Assembly (NCBI GenBank): GCA_026399025.1
Contig: JAPLRU010000086.1
Span: 1-42,735, forward strand
Origin: Methylobacter sp.
GTDB taxonomy: Bacteria > Pseudomonadota > Gammaproteobacteria > Methylococcales > Methylomonadaceae
DNA length: 42,735 nucleotides
Direction of reading: 5' to 3'
Part shown: positions 37,269-42,735 of the stretch, one piece after another
Layout of the letters: every line of letters begins with the position of its first letter
How positions within the stretch are numbered: the first letter of the stretch is position 1
Position numbers and translations under genes: made by a program
The notes under the pieces: generated by a model
The model's input: only the letters and a program-made list of their open reading frames with translations
What the model was told of the DNA's origin: nothing
Databases searched by the model: none

Positions 37269-38897
37269 CTAAGGCTTCAAAACCGCGCTAAGTTCCGGAT
37301 GCGCCAATAGCGTCAGGCAAGACAATAAGCCTATATGCCGGCCTTTGAAGGGGAAGTGGTAACGGATTAAAGATAACGGCACTGCCTCCGTCTCGCTATA
37401 CGCCGCTATGATATAACCGGACTGATGACTCTCAGCCCAAGCGGACAACTCGGAGAAATCCGGGATCACAGTAATCGGGGCCTTGAGACGACCGGTAAAA
37501 TGATATTGACCGTGATACTTGCTACCGTAAAAAGCAATCGCCCTGTTTTCATCCATTAATGCACCGATAGCCTGAGCAGTCGCTTTAGTATCGTAGCGCT
37601 CGCCCTTCACTGCAAAAAAAACTCCGGAAAGCGTTATTAATGCGATAAGCGAAGCCGCACAAATGTAAAAAGCCGACTCCTGTGCTTCCTTTGCCTGATT
37701 TAGCCCAAAAACTACCGCACTAACAACTAACAGTCCGCCCCACAGCGGAGAAACTAACGATAACTCATCCCGCCAATGATAAATATCATTTAACCACGGC
37801 AATACCATTAATACCGCAGCCGGCACCCCGAAAGCCGTCATGATGATAAGGTGGGCGTGTTTCCAGCGCTCCGGTTCGGTTATTTCATCTATCGCCCGCG
37901 CCATTATCAAAGCCAACGCCGGAACCAGCGGTAATAAATAATGGATGCGCTTGCCGCTAACGAGAGAAAACGCAATAAAAACAGGCAGCGCCCAAGCCAG
38001 ACAAAAGCGGATACCGATATCCTGATAAGTCATTTTGCGCAATCCGGCCCATAAAGGCCGCCAAAGCAACCACGGCAACAACAATAACGGCAAAATCTCT
38101 AAATACCACCACCACGGTAACTGATGCGCAAACGACTTGACCAAGCGCCCACTCGTCTGACCCAGAAAAATCGCTTTTCTATAAGTCTCGCCACCGGCAA
38201 TCCCCGCCGGTATTGCCCAGCACAACGCGATAACGGCTCCGATAAAAACGGCAGCCAGCAGTCCCAGATACCAATGCTTCCAACGGAATTCCACCGTTTT
38301 TGGCTGATGCCACCAGGGAGCCGATAGCGCAACAGGCAAAATATGCAACAAGATCACCGGGCCTTTACTAAGGACGCCGCCACCGATTGCGATTCCCAAC
38401 ACTATCCAGTATTTTAAAGACAAGCGCGAAGCGACGAGCTTCAACAGACTGTAGACGCCCAATAATGCAAAAAACGCTAACAGCATATCGAACATGGTCA
38501 GGGTGCCGTAGATCATCCAGAAAAACGATCCCAGCAACAACAGCGGCGTAACCGCTGCAAGCCGCTTGCGTTCGGGCCATAGCGTAGCGGCCACTGCACC
38601 GGATAAAAACAGCGAGGCCAAGGAAAAAAGCGGGGAAATCAGGCGCAACGACCAATCGTTAACGCCAAACAAGCACCAACTTAAGTGCATCAACCAAAAT
38701 AACAGCGGAGGTTTGTGGCTATAGGCTTCCCCGTTTAAGTAGGGAACCAGGAAATCGTTTCTAAGCCACATTTCCCAAGCGACCGCTGCATATCGGGTTT
38801 CGTCGATCGGAAATAACGGCCGAATATAAAGACTAATACCGGTTAACAGCCCCCAAAGGAGGAAAACCCAAAACCTGACAGGCAGCAGCTGATACAT
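37269..38897 (-). CDS. ArnT-like membrane glycosyltransferase (GT83/PMT family)
   Basis: 542 residues with about eleven membrane helices. The N-terminal PIDETRYAAVAWEMW with Asp-Glu in the first periplasmic loop is the catalytic signature of ArnT/PMT-type enzymes, which move a sugar from undecaprenyl phosphate to lipid A or another envelope acceptor. SHKPPLLFWL also recurs in the family. The cluster with a GT2 enzyme that could load the carrier lipid and a LAB_N protein supports lipid A or LPS decoration. The donor sugar cannot be read from sequence. Confidence 0.85.
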   Translation of the reverse strand: MYQLLPVRFWVFLLWGLLTGISLYIRPLFPIDETRYAAVAWEMWLRNDFLVPYLNGEAYSHKPPLLFWLMHLSWCLFGVNDWSLRLISPLFSLASLFLSGAVAATLWPERKRLAAVTPLLLLGSFFWMIYGTLTMFDMLLAFFALLGVYSLLKLVASRLSLKYWIVLGIAIGGGVLSKGPVILLHILPVALSAPWWHQPKTVEFRWKHWYLGLLAAVFIGAVIALCWAIPAGIAGGETYRKAIFLGQTSGRLVKSFAHQLPWWWYLEILPLLLLPWLLWRPLWAGLRKMTYQDIGIRFCLAWALPVFIAFSLVSGKRIHYLLPLVPALALIMARAIDEITEPERWKHAHLIIMTAFGVPAAVLMVLPWLNDIYHWRDELSLVSPLWGGLLVVSAVVFGLNQAKEAQESAFYICAASLIALITLSGVFFAVKGERYDTKATAQAIGALMDENRAIAFYGSKYHGQYHFTGRLKAPITVIPDFSELSAWAESHQSGYIIAAYSETEAVPLSLIRYHFPFKGRHIGLLSCLTLLAHPELSAVLKP

Positions 38898-38905
38898 AGA
38901 AGTTA

Positions 38906-39190
38906 TTACTCAAGGCTTAAATTTTTACGCTCATGAACTACAAAATACAGATTACGGAAATAAATGAACAGTCCGCTCAGTTGCCCCACAATGAAGACCG
39001 GATCTTGCCGGTAAATCGCATAGGCCAGCAGAGTAACGCCCCCGCCGATACTGAAATACCAAAAAGCGATAGGAAATACGCTTTTTTTTTCCCGCTCGCT
39101 CTTAATCCATTGCACAATAAATCGGGCCGAAAATAACGCCTGCCCGATAAAGCCAATGATCAGCCAGATAGTTTCTTTATCTATAGTCAT
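38906..39190 (-). CDS. LAB_N-domain small membrane protein
   Basis: 94 residues. The ATG at 39190 is taken because ATGA overlaps the stop of the upstream GT2 gene; an in-frame extension to 39262 lies inside that gene. Three membrane helices and IGFIGQALFSARFIVQWIKS with the later LSGLFIYFRNLYF are the lipid A biosynthesis N-terminal (LAB_N) domain, found alone or fused to LpxB. It usually sits between a GT2 and an ArnT-like gene, as here. Biochemical role unknown. Confidence 0.85.
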   Translation of the reverse strand: MTIDKETIWLIIGFIGQALFSARFIVQWIKSEREKKSVFPIAFWYFSIGGGVTLLAYAIYRQDPVFIVGQLSGLFIYFRNLYFVVHERKNLSLE

Positions 39191-39906
39191 TCGGCTGTCT
39201 CCGGCAGTTTTGCCCGCTTTTGCAGCCAAATCACGCCTAATATATCTACAAGTCCAACCCAAAGCCGGTCTAAGGTGCCGTATTTCGAGTAACCATGCAC
39301 CCTGCCTCTGTGATTCACCGGCTCGGAAATTACCTTTCCGCCGGCTCTTAGAACCAAGGCAGGTAAAAAGCGATGCATATGGTCAAAATACGGCAGCCCC
39401 AGAAACTCATCTTTTAAAAATACCTTTAAACCGCAACCGGTGTCCGGCGTATTGTCGCCTAACAGATTGGAACGAACCGCATTAGCCAATTTCGACGAAA
39501 ACAGTCGCCAAGCGGAATCATGACGTTTGTTTCTCCATCCCGCCACCATCCATAAATTGCCGCTGCTTTCTCTTTGCCGTATCAATACCTCATACAAGCG
39601 AGGAATATCGGCCGGATCATTTTGACCGTCCCCATCCAGCGTTGCAACATAAGGATAGTTTGCCGCCTTAACTCCGGTATAAATGGCGGCGCTTTGTCCG
39701 CAACTTTGCCGATGCCGAATCACTCTCAGCGCCTTAATATTTTGCAGCGCCAGCTTTAACACAGTCGCCGTGTCGTCATTACTGCCGTCATCGACGTAAA
39801 TAATTTCATAGGCTTCGGCCTGACTCATCGCCGTAACAATTTCCGCAATTAAAGAATTGATGTTATCGGCTTCATTATAAACAGGAACAACAATTGAAAT
39901 TTTCAC
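39187..39906 (-). CDS. GT2 family glycosyltransferase, polyprenyl-phosphate type
   Basis: 239 residues. The N-terminal IVVPVYNEADNI, VDDGSNDDT and the metal-binding LDGDGQNDP are GT-A fold hallmarks of DPM1/ArnC-like enzymes that attach a sugar to a carrier lipid phosphate. No C-terminal membrane helices are present. It leads the three-gene cluster toward the ArnT-like transferase, so the likely path is: this enzyme loads undecaprenyl phosphate, the ArnT-like enzyme transfers the sugar outside. AGAGGAAAGG precedes the start. Confidence 0.88.
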   Translation of the reverse strand: MKISIVVPVYNEADNINSLIAEIVTAMSQAEAYEIIYVDDGSNDDTATVLKLALQNIKALRVIRHRQSCGQSAAIYTGVKAANYPYVATLDGDGQNDPADIPRLYEVLIRQRESSGNLWMVAGWRNKRHDSAWRLFSSKLANAVRSNLLGDNTPDTGCGLKVFLKDEFLGLPYFDHMHRFLPALVLRAGGKVISEPVNHRGRVHGYSKYGTLDRLWVGLVDILGVIWLQKRAKLPETAE

Positions 39907-39933
39907 AACCCTTTCCTCTTTTAAATATCCATA

Positions 39934-39968
39934 AAAAAGGGCCGCATCCTTCGAATGCGGCCCTTTTT
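39934..39968 (-). terminator. Rho-independent terminator of rplM-rpsI
   Basis: GGGCCGCAT and ATGCGGCCC flank a seven-base loop, with A-runs and T-runs on both sides, so it can act in both directions. It lies between the rpsI stop and the GT2 gene on the same strand and so separates the two units. Confidence 0.92.
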
Positions 39969-40011
39969 ATTCCCTATGCGTAAGCTAAAATTACCGCATG
40001 GAAGTAGTCGA

Positions 40012-40404
40012 TTAACGTTTCGAGTACTGTGGACGTTTTCTGGCTTTGTGTAAGCCCACTTTTTTGCGTTCTACAATACGTGAATCGCGAGTAACGAAAC
40101 CGGCTTTTCTAAGTGCCGGACGCAGGGCTTCATCATAAGCCATCAACGCACGGGTCAGGCCATGACGGATCGCGCCGGCTTGCCCGGACGGACCTCCGCC
40201 TTTAACGATGACATTAATATCGAATTTACCTTCCATATCAACACAACCTAAGGGCTGACGGGAAACCATCTGGTCGGTTTTGCGACCAAAATATTCTTCG
40301 ATGGTTTTTGCGTTAATAGTGATTTTTCCGGTTCCTGTTGTCGCATAAACACGTGCTATTGCACATTTACGACGACCGGTTCCGTAATACTGAGCTGCTG
40401 CCAT
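40012..40404 (-). CDS. rpsI: 30S ribosomal protein S9
   Basis: 130 residues, the normal length. [15 protein letters not shown] at the start, [19 protein letters not shown] in the middle and the basic tail ending in QYSKR, which reaches the P-site tRNA, are diagnostic. It follows rplM by 11 bp in the standard order. Confidence 0.98.
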   Translation of the reverse strand: MAAAQYYGTGRRKCAIARVYATTGTGKITINAKTIEEYFGRKTDQMVSRQPLGCVDMEGKFDINVIVKGGGPSGQAGAIRHGLTRALMAYDEALRPALRKAGFVTRDSRIVERKKVGLHKARKRPQYSKR

Positions 40405-40415
40405 GATCTACCCGC

Positions 40416-40844
40416 TTATAATTCTAAAACTTGTGGCTGTTGAGCCTGATGATCGTGTTCAGGACCTGCATAAACCTTCAATTTCTTGAACATTGCACGA
40501 CCCAGTGGATTGTTCGGTAACATTCCTTTAACCGCTGTAGTAAGAATGCGATCAGGGAAAGTTTTTCTCAATTTACCCAAGGTCACGGTTTTAAGATTAC
40601 CGATATAACCTGTGTGGTGTTGATATAATTTATCGTTTTCTTTATTGCCGGTAACGCCTATTTTCTCAGCATTTACGACGATAATATAATCACCGGTATC
40701 AACGTGCGGTGTGTATTCTGGTTTGTGTTTACCGCGAAGGCGAAGCGCAATTTCAGAAGCAAGACGACCCAGCGTCTTTCCTTCTGCATCGACCACGTAC
40801 CAATCGCGCTTAACTTCTGCTGGCTTTGCACTAAATGTTTTCAT
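40416..40844 (-). CDS. rplM: 50S ribosomal protein L13
   Basis: 142 residues, the normal length. [19 protein letters not shown], the [13 protein letters not shown] block and the [18 protein letters not shown] motif are family hallmarks. It is the first gene of the rplM-rpsI operon with a near-consensus promoter 43 bp upstream. Confidence 0.98.
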   Translation of the reverse strand: MKTFSAKPAEVKRDWYVVDAEGKTLGRLASEIALRLRGKHKPEYTPHVDTGDYIIVVNAEKIGVTGNKENDKLYQHHTGYIGNLKTVTLGKLRKTFPDRILTTAVKGMLPNNPLGRAMFKKLKVYAGPEHDHQAQQPQVLEL

Positions 40845-40886
40845 CGTTGCTTAGGCTTCTGTTAAAGGCTCAATATAAAAAGCGAA

Positions 40887-40915
40887 ATTATACTAAGATT
40901 CGCCGCACTTTTCAA
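40887..40915 (-). promoter_or_regulatory. Sigma-70 promoter of rplM-rpsI
   Basis: On the minus strand TTGAAA (40910-40915) and TATAAT (40887-40892) are exactly 17 bp apart, followed by a GC-rich-poor leader of about 35 bp. Near-consensus, as expected for a ribosomal protein operon. Confidence 0.85.
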
Positions 40916-40954
40916 ATTTATTTCTGACGTAGGAACAAGTATTTTCCGCCTGAT

Positions 40955-42328
40955 TTATAATTTAATATTCAACGAATGTAACTTTCGGTAAAGATGGGTC
41001 CGCTCCATCCCCACAGCGGCCGACAATTTTGCGACACTGCCTCCGGTCCGCTCAAAATGGTATTCCAGATAAGCTTTTTCAAAATGATCTCTGGCCTCTT
41101 TTAACGGCAAATTAAAAAAATCAGGCACCGAATGAGACATAGCGGTATCGCCAATGACCGAACCCAACGCGGCTTTCACCTCATCCAGCTCAATGTCTTC
41201 GCCCGCCCCCAGAATCATCAAACGTTGCACCAGATTTTTCAATTCCCGCACATTGCCGCGCCAACTGTAATTGCGTAAAAAATTTTGCGCGGCCATCGAG
41301 AACTTGCGAAACGGCAATCGATCCTGACTGACAAAATAATCGACATAAAAACTCAGTAATGCCGGCACATCCTCGCTGTGCTCCCGCAACGCTTGAATAT
41401 CGAGCGAGACTTCATTCAGCAGATAATACAAATCCTGCCGGAAACGCCCGGCCTTAACTTCCTCATCCAGACCAATGCGGGTTGACGCCACCACCCGAAC
41501 ATCGACCCGAACCGCCTCGCTGCCCCCGACGCGCAAAAAGGAACTCGACTCCAAAGCGCCCAGCAGCCTGAGTTGAGTTTCCTTATCCATGCCGCCGATT
41601 TCACCCAAAAACAGCGTGCCTTTATGCGCCCGCTCCAATAAGCCAGGATAGACCTTACCGGCGTCCTCTTTACCGAAAAATTCCACCGCCGAATTCTCCG
41701 GCGAGATACTGCCTATCGCCACATCGATAAAAGGACCGTCCCGGTGCGCGCTGTTATTATGCAAATAGCGCGCGTACATCTCCTTGCCAACGCCCGCTTC
41801 GCCGACGAATAACACTCGGGCATCGTGCTGAGCCAAACGCTTTAATTGATCCTTAAGCCTAGCCACGGTAGCGCTCTTGCCGACCGGCTCAATATCGGCA
41901 ACCAATTGCTGCTTAAGCCCCGCATTTTCGAGCTGTAAATTACCGGCTTCCAAAGCCCTTTCGACAATCAATAATAATTTTGCTAAAGACAAGGGCTTTT
42001 CAAGAAAATCGTAAGCCCCCAACCTCGTTGCCTCGACCGCGGCTTCCACGGAACCATGCCCCGACATCATCACCACCGGGCAAAGCAGCGTCTCTTCGGC
42101 GACCCATTCTTTCAGCAAGGTAATGCCGTCGGTATCCGGCATCCAAATATCCAGCAGGATTAAATCGGGGATTTGGGACTTTTTTAACTCCCTGGCGGCG
42201 GCGGCATGCTCGGCCGCTGCGACTTGATAGCCCTCGTCCTCAAGTATTTCACAAACCAAGCGGCGAATTTCCGGTTCATCGTCTACAACCAATATACGCG
42301 GTATGTGTGTATTCATATTTTTCGGCAT
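40955..42328 (-). CDS. NtrX-like response regulator with degenerate sigma-54 AAA+ domain
   Basis: 458 residues from ATG 42328, one base after the kinase stop (an in-frame extension upstream lies inside the kinase gene). The receiver is intact, with D60 (ILLDIWMP). The AAA+ domain keeps Walker A GEAGVGK (176-182), but EDAGKV (221-226) replaces GAFTGA, the sigma-54 contact loop, and Walker B reads LFLGEIG with G242 instead of Asp. One of the two arginine-finger positions reads YYLLN instead of YYRLN. The Fis-type helix-turn-helix (MERTHLYRKLHSL) is intact. It is paired with an NtrY-like kinase. It probably binds DNA but does not open sigma-54 promoters, perhaps acting through sigma-70 or as a repressor. 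Confidence 0.88.
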   Translation of the reverse strand: MPKNMNTHIPRILVVDDEPEIRRLVCEILEDEGYQVAAAEHAAAARELKKSQIPDLILLDIWMPDTDGITLLKEWVAEETLLCPVVMMSGHGSVEAAVEATRLGAYDFLEKPLSLAKLLLIVERALEAGNLQLENAGLKQQLVADIEPVGKSATVARLKDQLKRLAQHDARVLFVGEAGVGKEMYARYLHNNSAHRDGPFIDVAIGSISPENSAVEFFGKEDAGKVYPGLLERAHKGTLFLGEIGGMDKETQLRLLGALESSSFLRVGGSEAVRVDVRVVASTRIGLDEEVKAGRFRQDLYYLLNEVSLDIQALREHSEDVPALLSFYVDYFVSQDRLPFRKFSMAAQNFLRNYSWRGNVRELKNLVQRLMILGAGEDIELDEVKAALGSVIGDTAMSHSVPDFFNLPLKEARDHFEKAYLEYHFERTGGSVAKLSAAVGMERTHLYRKLHSLNIKL

Positions 42329-42329
42329 C

Positions 42330-42735
42330 TCAAAAATTATACGCCGGAAGCTGAATGATAAATCCCGCCCCCACTGTACGGCTGGTATCGATCCATATCG
42401 CACCGCCATGTTCTTCAATTATTTTTTTGACTATCGCCAAGCCCAAACCGGTGCCCTTGGCTTTAGTGGTCACATAGGGTTCAAAAATTTGTTCGATTTG
42501 CTCATCCTTAATGCCCGGCCCGTCGTCATAAAGCGCTATTTCGATAAAATCGGTATTATTTTTTTGCACCCGGTGCAGGCTTATTTCAATCAAACCTTGG
42601 GCATCTATCGCTTCCAGCGCGTTTTTAATCAGGTTATGCAGCACCTGTCTGATACTAACCGGATCGCCTTTAATCATCAACAAACCGCTGTCGCAATCGG
42701 CTTTAAATTTAATACTGTAGACATTTCAAGAAGTA
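42330..42735 (-). CDS. NtrY-like sensor histidine kinase, C-terminal fragment
   Basis: Only the catalytic end is in the window. GDPVSIRQVLHNLIKNALEAI (N box), DDGPGIK (G1) and TKGTGLGLAIV (G2) show an intact HATPase domain. The frame continues upstream of the first apparent start (FKADCDSG precedes it), so this is not a complete gene. At 42726-42728 the frame meets a TGA only a few bases from the edge; removing one T from the run at 42724-42726 would restore a sensible frame. The stop overlaps the regulator start region, so kinase and regulator form one operon. Confidence 0.85.

Overview
The window looks like chromosome of a gammaproteobacterium, about 50% GC. The lipid A/LPS export genes followed by rpoN-hpf-rapZ, the class I gshA, the CysB-type regulator and the bacteriohemerythrin output domain would all fit a methanotroph of the order Methylococcales. 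No methane-oxidation gene is present, so that placement is tentative.

Layout. 0-3.2 kb: a CREST/ceramidase-like membrane protein converging on cysH (APS reductase) and gshA. 3.5-13 kb: one co-directional chemosensory operon (MCP, CheB, CheR-TPR, CheA-REC, single REC, Hpt-REC-REC-GGDEF, CheW, short CheW) whose parts match a Wsp-type pathway that ends in cyclic-di-GMP synthesis rather than flagellar control. 13.5-16.4 kb: a membrane-anchored coiled-coil protein with internal 46-residue repeats and a CysB-like LysR regulator. 16.4-21.9 kb: an accessory block, bounded by inverted copies of a roughly 140 bp palindromic element, holding a KAP-family P-loop NTPase followed 3 bp later by a NACHT NTPase. 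The NACHT gene contains a 216 bp array of a 6-bp repeat coding for Ser-Leu/Ser-Arg dipeptides. 22-24.7 kb: two small lipoproteins and a GAF-HD-GYP-hemerythrin protein, a likely cyclic-di-GMP phosphodiesterase. 25-28.5 kb: a solitary ftsH and a divergent RpoD-like sigma factor.

29-36.6 kb: prolyl iminopeptidase, then kdsD-kdsC-lptC-lptA-lptB-rpoN-hpf-rapZ, with a 7-bp tandem repeat between lptA and lptB and no ptsN. 36.8-40.9 kb: a SmbP-like periplasmic metal-binding protein with its own terminator, a GT2 / LAB_N / ArnT-like glycosylation cluster, and rplM-rpsI with a clear promoter and terminator. 41-42.7 kb: an NtrX-like regulator whose AAA+ domain lacks the GAFTGA motif and the Walker B aspartate, and the 3' part of its NtrY-like kinase cut by the window edge.

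The best candidate for an undescribed system is the KAP-NACHT pair: two different STAND/P-loop NTPases in one transcription unit, one with a length-mutable low-complexity segment, boxed by inverted palindromic elements, with a possible broken small membrane ORF at the 5' end. A defence role is an inference from the families. The Wsp-like operon and the HD-GYP-hemerythrin protein together give the window both cyclic-di-GMP synthesis and breakdown.
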